Source: Anastatus disparis | Taxonomy: Eukaryota > Arthropoda > Insecta > Hymenoptera > Eupelmidae | DNA: 64,000 bases | Assembly: GCA_017163975.1 (NCBI GenBank) | Contig: JAFFSR010000309.1 | Location: 620,001-684,000 of the forward strand | Reading direction: 5' to 3' | In this document: positions 21,170 to 32,676 of the stretch, piece after piece | How the letters are laid out: each line of letters begins with the position of its first letter | Numbering within the stretch: position 1 is the first letter of the stretch | The notes under the pieces: model-generated | Told to the model about the DNA's origin: nothing | Databases searched by the model: none | Seen by the model: the letters and a program-made list of their open reading frames with translations, nothing else | Made by a program: the position numbers and the translations under genes

Positions 21170-23360
21170 TTTATTTTCAGCCCATTAGAAAAATTTAAAA
21201 TTATACCCTTAACCTTACAACATTAAAATATTTCGCTATTAAGGTTTACAGCACGATAAGCGTAAAATTTTGGACCCTTTGAAATAAAATGTTGTATATA
21301 CGCTTCCTTTCCATAGATCGCCAACTCGTCGATCATGTCACCGAGCTTTCTACCCTCGACTAAGCTTTATTCCTCGATTTTATTATCCTCAGATGTAAAT
21401 ATACACAAGTGGGTACCACAATATGAAACGCGTCTCCCCAATTTTTCTAAATCTTCGTAAAATTTTAATCTAGCTTGAGCTGCCGTTTAACGACAATTGC
21501 ATATGCTGTAGTAGGCGATGCTTTCTTTTTGTATTGCCAGTTGACATACAAAATTTCATCGTTCACAGGAAATATATCGAGTACTTCATATCGGCTGCTG
21601 TAAGAAGTTTCAAAAGTGCTTCTTGTGATTTTATAATCTCCGTTTGCTTCAAATTACTCCATTGTCCAAATTTACCCCAGAAGGAATTAAGACAGAGTTT
21701 GGCAACAGCATTTAACCCTACATTTTCCTGAATTCTTTCTTTATTTGTACGAATTCCTTCATCCATTTCGTATTACTCGATATACCGATGTTTATCAGCA
21801 TCGTCGATACATCAAGAAGGCCAACCGCTAGCCTCCTGTTTTATCTTTGATAAAGTGTTTATTTATTCTGCAAAAAGGCCGCCTTTCTGCGCTCACTTGA
21901 TTAAACTGTGTCATTTTGTATTGCCAAATGGCGTATATTTCGGTTATGTTATAACCAAGTTCAATGGCATTTAATTAAACCTTCGACACCTGACATCGTT
22001 ATTATTACCCAATGTCAGCTTTTTACACTCTTCACCGAGAAAAATACACGGATGTCCGAGAGGAAATCGTTCGCGTTTACACACTTAAGGGTAGAGAGAG
22101 AGAGCAAATATCTGTATATTTGATTTTTTCACCCGGACCAACTTTGCACTGTATTACAAAATCTTCCATTCTTCTCTCAAAAAAGCATCTCGCGGATCCA
22201 AGGTTATACTTGTCATTATGAGATGATTATTTACATAATTTCGAATGTCAGGGTTCTCGCTTTTGATGCAATCGAATTCATACTCCCACATCTCACGAAC
22301 TTTATACCCAAATGATTTGATTTTTCTTATTGTTTGCGCCGTATTTTCAAACACCTCGTTAAACGTGCGACCGTAAGTCAATCGTTGCTCGCAATTATTT
22401 GGGAAACAATTGAGACAGCCATGAACGAAGCACGATACTCAAATACTATACTCTTTTCGTACGGTGAATTTTCATTCGGTGGTAAGAAACCAGCAACTCG
22501 AAATCTCTCTGGTAACATAACTTAACGCGCTCTACCCGTGTGAGCTATTTTCCTACCGAGTTCACATTCACACTGAATTAACCATTGTAAGGATTTTTAA
22601 AAGTGTTTGTCGCTCCGTCGCCAACCACCCGGTGGTAGAGCAGCTATGGTATTTTTTCACAGATAATTTTTTCGATACACCGTCGAACAAGCAGATGCTA
22701 ACGTGAAGGCTATACACGAGCGTCTCGAAATTTCTATATCCATGCGGCAATATTCTACAATTTCGCGTTTAAAATCTAATTTATAGTTATCTACATTTTC
22801 CTCATATCATGTGAAAAAGTAAACTCTCTCGGAAAGAGACATTGAATCTATACCGTAATATTTAACATCTGGTACAGGACCTCTGTAATTTTGATTTTCT
22901 TGCAAATTAAACAGGTGTGGAAAGTAACCTTTTTTACTGGATGGTGGAAGACCAACAACCTTCGAAAGCCCGCTCAATCTCATATGGAAGTAGTTTAAGC
23001 TGTCGATAAACTTAGTCCTACCATATTAAAGTATGATAATATTTTGCCCTTTCAAAATTACAGTTAGCGCGTAAAATGTATTTTCTACCATTTTTTTCTA
23101 AATAAATTGACCGTCAAAGCCTCCGGAATTAAGTGCAATGCATATTATTTGCTCAAAACTCGTTTTCCCGCAAATGGCTATTCCAAGAAAACGTTTGACG
23201 GGGTCATTCCAAATACAGTCATTCCATACAGTCTTCGCAAACCTGGTGTACTACACAAAAGTATGGTACGTGTATTTTAGCGTGAGTGCTATACGTTCTT
23301 GATATATAACAGAATTAGGATCACGTGCCGAGTTTTGGATCCACCTTAATTCTTGAGCTT
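21170..23360 (-). pseudogene. Polinton protein-primed type DNA polymerase B
   Basis: Many frames on the minus strand line up in order as a Polinton polB. Near 23100 is an exonuclease block (NSGGFDGQFI), then FIDSLNYFHMRLSGLSKVVG and KKGYFPHLFN, DVKYYGIDSMS, and near 22740 the end of the exonuclease domain. At 22381-22154 is the LDPRDAF block, at about 22150-22090 the palm motif KYTDICS with RFPLGHP after it, then IKQEASGWPS, and LNAVAKLCLNSFWGKFGQ at 21720-21660. The C-terminus reads GRKLGDMIDELAIYGK and FISKGPKFYAY near 21240. There are at least ten stops or frameshifts. Coverage runs from exonuclease to C-terminus, so it decayed by point lesions rather than truncation. Confidence 0.88.
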
Positions 23361-23577
23361 ACCTCGCATACATAGCTCGACGTGTTCCCAAGAATATATA
23401 TCTTGGTAGTCTGTCTATAACCGCACTATTTCAAAAAAGACTTAAAAAAAACAACATATGCAATAACTGAAAGTATTTTTGGAAATATTATCATTAAAAA
23501 ATTTGGCTTACATTTATTAAAGCAGATATCCCTCACTCTATTTTGGACAAAAAAACAATGACTGGTTGAAGCCAGCT
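23361..23577. other. Boundary between polB remains and a possible exon
   Basis: Minus-strand fragments such as PRYIFLGTRRAMYAR near 23400 look coding-like but are not assignable; they may be the polB N-terminal extension. Confidence 0.3.
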
Positions 23578-23751
23578 ATGCAGGGCTTTGGTGTCGGTTA
23601 ACGAAATCCCTCAAAATATTCTTTCTGAGCTCCCCCTCGTCGGAATCTAGATCACTACCTCTATCATAAGATTCTTGTATCGTCCAATCGATCAATTCGG
23701 TTATGTTGTAGTTTGGAGTATAATAATAACTTATCATCTCCTCACATCTAA

Positions 23752-24434
23752 CAAGGAGAGCACCCTACCTCTGGGAAACGGATTTGGCTGAAACTGCAAG
23801 ATATGATTTTTTGATGAAAAAAAATGAACCCATGTTTTTTCTTTTCATCAAATAGGCCCCCTAGACATTATATAGGATATAGACATTTTTTAAAAAATAT
23901 GGTGAATAAGAGCCTTTATAAGAACTTAAATAACCAAAAAACTAAGACTTTTACAAAAAAATGCATGAGAGATAAAATGAAGCACAAATTGAATGCTTTA
24001 ATTTAAGCTTTGTTGCATTAAAAAAGCTTTTCTTGTTCGAAAGTTTTTCTTAATTAAATATTACCACGTATTTACTTAATATTTTTAGCATATAAAATAT
24101 GATCAATTATTCACGTTATTTAATTAACATATTTCAATCAACTGTAAATTTTGAATCATTGAAGATTTTTTAATGCAATAAAGCTTAGATTAAAGCATTC
24201 AATCCGTGCTTCATTTTATCTCTTATGCGTTTTTTTTGTAAGAGTCTTAGTTTTTTGGTTATTTAAGTTTTTATAAAGGTTTTTATTCACCATATTTTCG
24301 AAAAAATGTCTATATTCTTGTCTAGGGGGCCTATTCGATGAAAAGAAAGAACATGGGTTCATTTTTTTCCATAAAAAAATCATATCCTGCAGTTTCAGCC
24401 AAATCTGTTTCCCGGAGGTGGGGTGCTCTCCTTG
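23752..24434. mobile_element. 683-bp inverted-repeat element with TAA duplication (PIF/Harbinger-like)
   Basis: The arms (about 23752-24015 and 24165-24434) are inverted copies starting CAAGGAGAGCACC; the right end is GGTGCTCTCCTTG. Three-base TAA repeats flank it (23749-23751, 24435-24437), as in PIF/Harbinger elements. It encodes no transposase. The 60- and 77-codon frames within the arms are the same sequence read in each arm. Confidence 0.75.
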
Positions 24435-24499
24435 TAAGTTGATCAGCATTCGTAAGATTAGCTGCAGCTACCTCATCATTATTTGGATCAGAGTTTTGG

Positions 24500-24635
24500 A
24501 TCATCATCATCATCATGATCCTCATCATCCTTATCAACATCCTTATCATCCTATCATCCTTATCAACATCCTTATCATCCTATCATCCTTATCATCCTCA
24601 TCATCCTCATCCTCATCGTCATTATCAAAATCGTT
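24500..24635. repeat. CAT/ATC microsatellite
   Basis: Repeated CATCATCCT, TATCAACATCCT and CATCCTATCATCC words form a degenerate 3-bp-based array. On the minus strand it would encode an Asp/Glu run inside the possible exon. Confidence 0.85.
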
Positions 24636-24766
24636 ATCAGCGTCACCTTCTGACATTTCCGTAACCATTGATCCATACCCCGCACTAGTATTGCTCAAAT
24701 CATTCGACACTTTATCATCTACGCTACTGCTATTACGTAGTAATATGTTACGGGCTGTAATAAAAA

Positions 24767-25585
24767 ATTTTTAATACTTTGAATAATTTTATTTGCTTTA
24801 ACATAAAATAGTTTAGTCACGTAAACACATTGATACACACTTGCACACAAATACTGATTAATATAATTTTAAAAATATGAAAATTCATGAAGTTTTACAA
24901 ATAAGAATTTATAAACATAATTTTTCAAATAACAAATAAGAACATTTATTATTTTTGCAAATAAGAACTATATAAATAATTTTTGTTTTTCGAATAATAC
25001 AAATAATTTTTATTTTTTATTTTAAAATAGAAAATAATATAATTATTACTATAAATAGAAATTTATTTAAATAATTTTAACGTATAAAGATTATATAAAT
25101 TCATTTTACGAAACAAAATTATATAAATAATTGTACAAATAAAAATTATTTGAATTATTTTACAAATAGAAATTTAATAATATAGAATACTTTCAGAACT
25201 TTCTAATTACACTCACGTAAGTGCTAAAACACATACAATTGATTACCCGTACGTACATAGATGAAAGGTTTTAATTTGAAAAAACTTTTATAAGAGATTT
25301 ATAGGCGTAATTTTAACAAAAATAAGTAGCCATTTATTTCAATAATTTTATAAATAAAAAACTATATAAATAATTTTCATTAATGATAATTATATTGAAA
25401 ACGTTGGATTTTGATGTATATGGGAATTTTGAATTTCACATATACATCTATACGCGTGCATACGTACACGCGCATGTACACACAGACACTCAAGGTTTTT
25501 TTTTATTTGACAATTTATCGTTATATGTGTATGGTAGCAAAATAAATTTTAAGTATAAATTTTTTACAGAGGTATTGAATAGTGT
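24767..25585. other. Non-coding AT-rich stretch
   Basis: Runs of ACAAATAANAATTATATAAATAATTT-type words recur loosely (24890-25380) and look like a decayed low-[15 protein letters not shown]. No gene is seen. Confidence 0.4.
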
Positions 25586-25597
25586 ATAAGCTTTTCT

Positions 25598-26027
25598 TTT
25601 CTTTCTTTTTCTTTCTTTTTCTTTAATTGGCCTTTCGATTTTTCATCATAGGCCATCATCAATTTTTGCCCCGAGGGAACTTTTTATTATTAATTTTTTG
25701 TGTTGTTCCGAGGAACTCTCTATTTTGTATTTGTGTTCTTCGGGTTCTCTTCCCCACGGAAAACTACGAAAATTGTTTTTCCCAATTTTCCCAGGGAGTC
25801 AAAACCCCGATCCACTAGGACGCAAGCCAGCTGCCTTAAGCAACTGAGTTACTTTTCGTCCTTTAACGACGGAGCTCGTAAGTGTGTTCATAGGAACAAA
25901 GCACATGCAACAGAGGTGCTTGCTTGAAAAACAGCCGCGAGCGGGATTCGATCCACGGGTGTTGTGTTGTTCGATCCCCCGAGAATACGAATCCAATGCT
26001 CTTACCGACTGTGCCACAGACCGGCTC
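25598..26027 (-). mobile_element. tRNA-derived SINE, full length, 12-bp TSD
   Basis: ATAAGCTTTTCT flanks the element on both sides (25586-25597 and 26028-26039). On the minus strand it starts GAGCCGGTCTGTGGCAC, with an A box (GTGGCACAGTCGG) about 10 bases in and a B box (GGATCGAATCC) near 25953, i.e. a Pol III promoter derived from a tRNA. The 3' tail is a GAAA-rich run (TTTCTTTC on the plus strand). Good TSD and promoter boxes suggest a fairly young copy. The frame giving VAQSVRALDS and GSNPARG is a known by-product of translating such tRNA-like heads. Confidence 0.92.
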
Positions 26028-26039
26028 ATAAGCTTTTCT

Positions 26040-27119
26040 CCTAACGTAAATATGGCGCTTGATACTCTTTCTCACTCTTTCTTCTACTACTTCTCTTTCA
26101 TTCTCCCTAATCTCCTATCTCTCTCTTTCACTCTATTATAACGGATATCCTTCCTCTTTCCCTCTTCTTTTATTCCTATTACTCCCTCCATCCTACTTGG
26201 TCTCTTCTTTTTTTCTCTCTTAGTAGACCCGCATAGTAGATATATATATATATTTATTTATTGGATAATATTACATTTATCAGTGTAATAATTGTCCTTA
26301 TAATTATTTGTAAAAAGTAAATCTCTGATTTTTAAACTGTAACTTTGATTGATTTAGAAAACTAGAAAAAATAAAAATCTATTTTGTAAAAAGGTCTTAA
26401 CCCCATGTAACTTAATCCCTTTTTCTAAATCGAATTAAAAAATTCCCAATTTTGAAAAGGATTAATATAATTTTAATACGCAACCAGTTTAAGTTATTGG
26501 CTTTCAATAAAAATTCTATAAATTAGCATAGGATCTATAGTATTGACTTATGTTTCTGCTGTTAAATCGTTTAAACTGCAATATTTTAAAATTTCGACTA
26601 AGAGACTTAAGCCCTTTCAACTTGTGGCCACAGAATTAAAAATTTATTTAACTTCTCATATAGCTAGAAAATTTTTTTTTAGTGGAGATTTGATTCTTTA
26701 AACATAAAACTAAAAATACACGAAAAAAATTTTTTTTTACTTTATTGAAATCATCAATAGTCTATTGGTTTTTATTACCATCTAAATATTGTAATCCTTT
26801 GAAAAAAAGAGAATAATTTATTTATCAAAAATTTGATCTTTTCATCAGAAAATTATGACCTAATTATTAATGAATGGTATGGTTTGTATATTTGTAGATC
26901 GTGCATAAGACAGCGGTATCAAAACATAAACTAAGTTCAGGTTGAAAATCAAACGATACTATAGAAACACAGAAAGGAGATACAAACAAAGAAAACGAAA
27001 GAAGAATCAGATTCGTCACGAAAAGATGACGGTTGTGATTATGTAAGGCTGTTGATGCTAAAAATAAAAAATTGACACTTATAGCTGTTTTTCAAAAAAA
27101 TTATTAGACTGATTCCATT
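26040..27119. other. Non-coding stretch
   Basis: A pyrimidine-rich patch (CTCTTTC words) spans 26050-26230 and a short (TA)n run lies at about 26240. Nothing coding is recognised. Confidence 0.4.
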
Positions 27120-27375
27120 CAGATTTTTGCCCTTTAAGACGTTCTTTTAATGAAAATATGTGGGATTTAGTCTAGTTGTAAATTCCGTTTTGATTTTTGC
27201 GATACGAGTTGATCTCTCTGAGTTATTCATGAAAAATGTTTGAAAAAATCGTCTTTTCCAATTTATTATGAATAGCTCAGTGAGATCAACTCGTACAACA
27301 AAAATCGGGACAACCTTTGAAACTAGATTAAATTTCGCACATTTTCGTTAAAAAACTTTCAGAAGGGTATAAAAT
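27120..27375. repeat. Imperfect palindrome, about 250 bp
   Basis: CGATACGAGTTGATCTCTCTG (first 18 bases paired) at about 27200 mirrors CAGTGAGATCAACTCGTA near 27270. Further out AATTCCGTTTTGATTTTTG pairs with AAAAATCGGGACAACC and the ATGTGGGATTTAGTCTAGTT region with its counterpart. Probably a small inverted-repeat element; no TSD is resolved. Confidence 0.55.
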
Positions 27376-27599
27376 TGATGGAGCTACGGCAATTTGAAAA
27401 TTGAAATTCATTTTCAATTTTTTAATTTTCATTTTTACATCCTACACTAAATACGTTGTAGTAATAAAAAAAATATTTTTGTGCATTGTAAGAGGTAAAT
27501 TATATTTTCATATACATTTAGATATTTCTATCACAAAAAATCGATTAGTGACAGTCTGCATGAATCTTAATGAAATCAGTCATTACCGCATTGCCTGCA

Positions 27600-27945
27600 A
27601 ATATTGAAAATAAATTTATCGGATGTGGATGAAGATAAGCTTGTACGTAAGACAATTAATAGAATCAGTTGACATCGCAAAATAAAAGAATAACCCTTTT
27701 GACCATGATTGCGGTAAAATGGTCAATTCAAAAAGCTGCAAGAGAGTTTGGTCTAAGTAGACGCATGATTTCAAATGCGAAAAAATTGCACAATAATTAC
27801 GATTACAATGCTCATCTCGATAGTAAGAAGGGCCGATCGATGAGCGAAGAATTAATAAAAAAGTTGAAAAATTGTATTTGTTGGACGATGTCAGTCGAGT
27901 TATATCCGGAGTAAAAAATGTTAAATCAGAGATTATTATAATTTA
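27600..27945 (+). pseudogene. Helix-turn-helix fragment of a repetitive insect transposon-like protein
   Basis: The frame 27669-27914 reads ITLLTMIAVKWSIQKAA then REFGLSRRMISNAKKL and LDSKKGRSMSEELIKKL. This resembles the helix-turn-helix region ('LLTL.P.SWS..KA..EF..S...V..A') of a protein family found in many copies in insect genomes and probably transposon-encoded. A frameshift after KKL moves the match to another frame (LYLLDDVSRVISG). No later domain follows and Met1 is unlikely to be the true start, since NKFIGCG-like coding precedes it. The family recall is approximate. Confidence 0.55.
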
Positions 27946-28440
27946 ATTATTTTCGTTGATTTAATGAATATTGAAAATTCGCTAGTACAAAATATTTATT
28001 TACTGAATCACTCAGGAGAAATTATTTGAGATGTTTTAGTTTGTCAATAAATCACATTTTTTCCATTTGCGAAATGAATAATTTTTCATTTCAAAATATA
28101 AGAATTATACCATATGCATTTTTAACTATGAAAATTTTTTTAAGAACCGCCTATTTTTGGAAGATATTAACAAGATATACAGTAATTTTTCAAAAAAATA
28201 TCTGGACATTCAAATTACATAATCATCATTCAGAACTTTAACACCATCGCAGTGTATTCTACTAAACCCTAAAGGTACCCATTACGGATGGGCCTATTTA
28301 AATAATAAATTCTTTTATTCGGAAGGTATTCATAATTCAAATATTAACTATTCTAATTTTTTATTCAAATAATATTACACTGTGAACTTTGAAGAGTGAA
28401 ATCTGTGAAATAGCAGTTTAAAGTTTAATTTTAATTAGAT
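27946..28440. other. Non-coding stretch
   Basis: Nothing recognised. Confidence 0.35.
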
Positions 28441-28449
28441 GCATAAACA

Positions 28450-28465
28450 AATACACACACACATA

Positions 28466-28512
<47 letters not shown>

Positions 28513-28680
28513 TCACATACGCACACGCAAACACTTACAGACACGCACGCGCATATACGCATACACACATACACATACTCGCATGCATACACAGACACTC
28601 ACATACGCACACACATACGCACGTAAAAACGCACACACAGCCCCGCACCCGCCCACCCACGCACACGAATACACACACAA
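28450..28680. repeat. (CA)n microsatellite grading into an ACACATACGC array
   Basis: A pure CA run occupies about 28473-28506, followed by degenerate CACATACGCACACGC/CACTCACATACGC units to 28680. Frames on both strands here (28439-28684, 28513-28749) are artefacts. Confidence 0.95.
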
Positions 28681-28689
28681 ATGAATTAT

Positions 28690-29786
28690 TCGATTAAAAT
28701 TATTATTCGAATAATTCGAAGTCCAGAAATTCGAAAATAATCTCACCACTAGTACCCATAGTTTTTGTGTTTGGAAAATCCATGGTAATAATTAGCTGAA
28801 ATCAACAAAGCTTAAAGAAGAATTCAGTCGTAAAAAATTTGATTATTATCACGGTTATTAAAATTTTATAAGCCATCGTTTGTAGTAATCCATCAGCTGA
28901 CTGTTTTTCAGGAAATAATAGTGACTGTTCTGGAATTATAAAAATTATAAAAGATTTAAAAACGTTCTTAAAAAATGATAAAACTTAAAATTCTTTTATG
29001 ATTTCTGGCTCAAAACTGACAGGTATTTATCCATTTAAAAATTTATTTACCTGTTTTTTACTCAAATTTTCAAAGTTCAGATAATTTTCAGATGCCAATT
29101 ACTTACTTAAACTGAAAGTAATCTTGTTTTCACAAGAAATCTCGCAGTTGATTTAGGTAATGTATTAGAACACGATTTTATTGTCAAATCTCTAACAACC
29201 TCTTTAGGAAACTTGAATTTACTCCAAGATAGTGAATTTTTTGTCTTTTCCGAGAGTTATTTTTTTCATATTCAACATGCTATTCAATCACAGCATTGGT
29301 GCAAGTATCAGACTACGCTTCATGTCTATATGATATACTATAAACAAAACAATCCCATCTACAACACAAATTACATACTTTTTTCAAATATAAAAATCAT
29401 GATATGCTTGGAATGCACTTATACAATTTCAAAATGATTCAATTTCTAAATAAAAAAAAAATATTTGGTACTCAAAACGTGAAAAAAGTATATTACTTCT
29501 TGGATGAAGCTGGATAGAAATATAAAAATAGATTGAATTTATTAAATCTACTGTATCTTGTCTGGGCGCTGACGACACTAGAGTATAAAGTTTTAGGTCC
29601 CCTCGGTAATTTTTCAGTAGCTTTTTATGAGTAAAAATAGAATTTCTAGGTTACAGAGCTCAACTGGTGATCGTTTTTTGTTATAAATAGTTAAATTTTT
29701 TATGATGCTATAAAACATTAAAGTCTGCCCCACTTCGAATTTTCACGATATTTTATTTGTAACTTGAAATATCACTATTCATATGT
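28690..29786. other. Non-coding AT-rich stretch
   Basis: Nothing recognised; the 74-codon frame at 29213 has no family features. Confidence 0.35.
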
Positions 29787-30146
29787 AGTAAGGGATCAGG
29801 GTAGGTTTCTGTCAGACTTTTATATCTACGACATCACCTGAGCGATCTCTATCTATTTTTTCCTCCTGAATCCGAATTTCGAGGGCGGAAATTCCAAAAG
29901 TGGTCAGGTAATTTTTTATTAACAATTTAATTGTTTGAATAATCATAACCATTGATCTATAACAGATACGGTATCGTGACTGTAATAAAAAGTTGTTCCA
30001 TTTAAAAAAAAAAGATTTTTTTTTAAATTTAACTCGATTTGATTATTAGATCCGAAAATATGACAAATTTATTCAAAAATTACTCCATGAGGTAGCACGA
30101 GCGGGGTAAAAATCCTTATAACTTGGCTTCTAATTAAAATTTTTTG
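29787..30146 (+). repeat. Dispersed repeat, about 360 bp, copy 1 (inverted partner at 48386)
   Basis: Shares with the complement of 48386-48745 the phrases TCAGACTTTTATRTCTACGA, TTTTTCCTCCTGAATCCGAA, CCAAAAGTGGTCAG, GACTGTAATAAAAAGTTGTT and CATGAGGTAGCAC. No protein is encoded. Element class unknown. Confidence 0.75.
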
Positions 30147-30740
30147 ATGAATAAAGAAAGTTAAAAAGAAAAGTATTTTAATTCTATAAAACTACTATAC
30201 ATTATATTTTTTTTTGCAAGTATTTAATTAATGATTAGAAAAAAATTCTTTGTTAAGGAGTTGTAAAACGGAAACTACACCTGTCCTCATAAATATTGAC
30301 AATTTTTTCATTTTACTGTAAAATTTTAAGAAAAAATTGTCTTAGCTTTGAATATGTACCATTAAGATTATTCGATTAAATTTTAAAATAAATTCATTAA
30401 TTAGTTTTTCAGAATTTTGGATTTCTTGTACAGAATTTGAAAATTTTAATATATAATAGGCTGATTCCATTTCGAATGAAACAGCCTGTATACACTCAAG
30501 TCGCCAATCTAGAGCAAGAAATAAAAAAAAACTAAAAAATGACTGAGATATATGCATTTTACCAAAAAATGCACTTTTTATGCACATGCATTTTTCTCAA
30601 AAAGGCATCTTTTTCCTGTTGAAATTTTTTGGACTGATAGAGGACCAAATAACCTATCTAATGGTACCTGTTTAATCCAGTATTTTTTTGTTTGGAGCGA
30701 AAAAACAATTCACAAATTTTATTATTGAAAAATGCTTGTA
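30147..30740. other. Non-coding stretch
   Basis: Nothing recognised. Confidence 0.35.
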
Positions 30741-31684
30741 CACTGCAGTCCAAATACTTTTGCCCACCTTAAACTAAAATTATGAAATATTTAAAGTTTT
30801 GTATCTCGATAAAAAATTATCGTACGGAGCTTTACAAGGTCTCGTTTTTAAGGTTTTGTAGAAACTTTTAAAACGAAAGAGGTAACATTAACATTTTTTC
30901 TATTTTTCATGGGTTTTATAACGTCAAAATAAAAAAAAAATTTTCAATTTTTTTTTCAGAATTTTGATGCGATTTCTTTTTATCAGTGATTGTCGTATTG
31001 AAAAACTACAACCACCATTTAAAAGCTCTTTCAAAAAACTACAAAATTCATGGTCGATAAATTTTTTTAAACATTTATTTTAAGAGCTATATGCGGCTTT
31101 ACACAAAAATAATGGTTTTTGTAAAAGTAGTTCTAGCTCTGCAGGTTTTGAGTTTACAGAAAAATTGTATTTAGAAAAAATGTTGCATTTTGTGAAAACT
31201 ATCAATTTATTAAGTTTTAAAATATATTTAAAAAAAAAATTTTTTCATTCATTATTTTAATATAAAAAATTTTTTTATTTCATAAAAAAAAAAACAAATA
31301 TGTATTCAGGCAAAATAAATAAAATAAGAACAAAAAAACGTTTTGTCATATGTATATGTTGTAATGAAAATTTTTTTTTTATAATAAAAAAATAAATAGA
31401 AAAAGTTTTTTTAATTTTATTTTGGAACCTGATACATTGATTGTTTTTACGAAATGCAACATTTTTTTCATTACAATTTTTCTATAAATTCAAAACCTAC
31501 AGAGCTAGAACTACTTTTACAAAAACCATTATTTTTGAGTAAAACCGCATATAGCTCTTAAAATAGATGTTAAAAAAAATTTATCGAGCATGCATTTTGT
31601 AGTTTTTTGAAAAAGCTTTCAATCAAAACTTTAAATTTTTCATAATTTTAGTCTAGGGTGGGCAAAAGTCCCTGGACTGCAGTG
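30741..31684. mobile_element. 944-bp inverted-repeat element with TA duplication (Tc1/mariner-like MITE)
   Basis: TA flanks ends that are inverted copies: CACTGCAGTCCAAATAC on the left and, complemented, CACTGCAGTCCAGGGAC on the right, both continuing TTTTGCCCACC. Self-complementarity extends far inward (CTACAAAATTCATG, CCATTATTTTTG, AGAGCTAGAACTACTTTT and complements), leaving only an AT-rich loop near 31230-31400. TA targeting and the CACTG end suggest Tc1/mariner machinery. No transposase is present. Confidence 0.85.
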
Positions 31685-31686
31685 TA

Positions 31687-32674
31687 TATACATTCGGAAG
31701 TTTTAAGAAATCTAAATTTAAACATTGTCCTTCTTTTAGCACTACCCAGAAACAACGACTTCAACGTAGAAGGATTCTGTTTCCTAACGTTATATTTAAC
31801 ATAATCAAATAATTACATTTTTATTTATTTACTTCACAAACAAATTTTACTAATACATAAGATTAAATAGGCTACGCAATGTAATCCTTCTCTCACAGCT
31901 TACCAAAGGGCCACGCGGTGGCGCTGGTAAGCAAATTTCCAAATCCAATAGACTAATAGAACTATTTTTTAATTCATTATGTTACAGTCAACGTAGTTAT
32001 TCTGTTTTTTTAATAATGTACGTATAAAAATAATAGTTATTTTCTCTGCAAACATATTTTTAGAAATTTGTGTAGATTTGTTACGTTACGACGTATCTTT
32101 TATTTAAAAATTTTTTATTCCAAAATATGCAGTTATTAATCAATTAGATAGTGTGACTTAGTAAGCATATTGTAAAGTTAAGTAATTCTTTAAGAAACAA
32201 AAGAAAGTGCAATGCAATTTACAAAATCAACAAAACAAGAACAATGCGAAGGCTACATGAACCAGATTTACCACGTTCAATATATCATTCAATAAGAGTC
32301 AAAATGCATAATAAGCATTACTCCATTAATTTACATCAATTCAAAAATCGAATTATATTAAAGATTAAGAAGCACTTTTATCCGCACTTTTTAATAAGTA
32401 CTTCCAAAGATACAGTTATTACAACTATACTTCTCGCATTTTAAAATTATACAATTATTCGCGCAATATATTAAATCGCACTGTATTTAGTTTATTATAA
32501 AAGTATCAAATAAAATCTCTATAATTAAATTATTTAAGCAAGTGTACTTATTTACTGTCTGCCTGCATCTACTTGGTTGAATCATGGTAAGATTATTACA
32601 GTTATATTTCTATATATTTCTTTCGAAATTAAATTATATTTAATCGTCACAGCGATTCAAATTAATTAAAATTA
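31687..32674. other. Non-coding stretch
   Basis: One hairpin at about 31899-31934 pairs CTTACCA with TGGTAAG around a GC-rich loop holding GGTGGCGCT. The 66-codon frame at 32244 is unremarkable. Confidence 0.35.
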
Positions 32675-32676
32675 TA

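Larger units (their letters stand above)
23578..24754 (-). pseudogene. Possible acidic-protein exon interrupted by an inverted-repeat element
   Basis: Minus strand. A plausible splice acceptor (T-rich run then ATTACAG) ends at 24755 and is followed by an open segment: NILLRNSSSVDDKVSND, then SMVTEMSEGDADNDFDN and an acidic run encoded by the ATG/ATC repeat, then (after a probable frame change in the repeat) QNSDPNNDEVAAANLTNADQ. The inverted-repeat element intervenes. Beyond it the frame resumes with EEMISYYYTPNYNITELID and SDLDSDEGELRKNILRDF before a stop near 23580. Removing the element with one TAA duplication leaves the frame open across the junction. The protein is not recognised; it could be a host exon or part of another transposon. 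Confidence 0.45.

Noticed and set aside
25920..26027. Functional tRNA gene
   Set aside because: Only A and B boxes and no clean cloverleaf; TSDs and a tail show a SINE.
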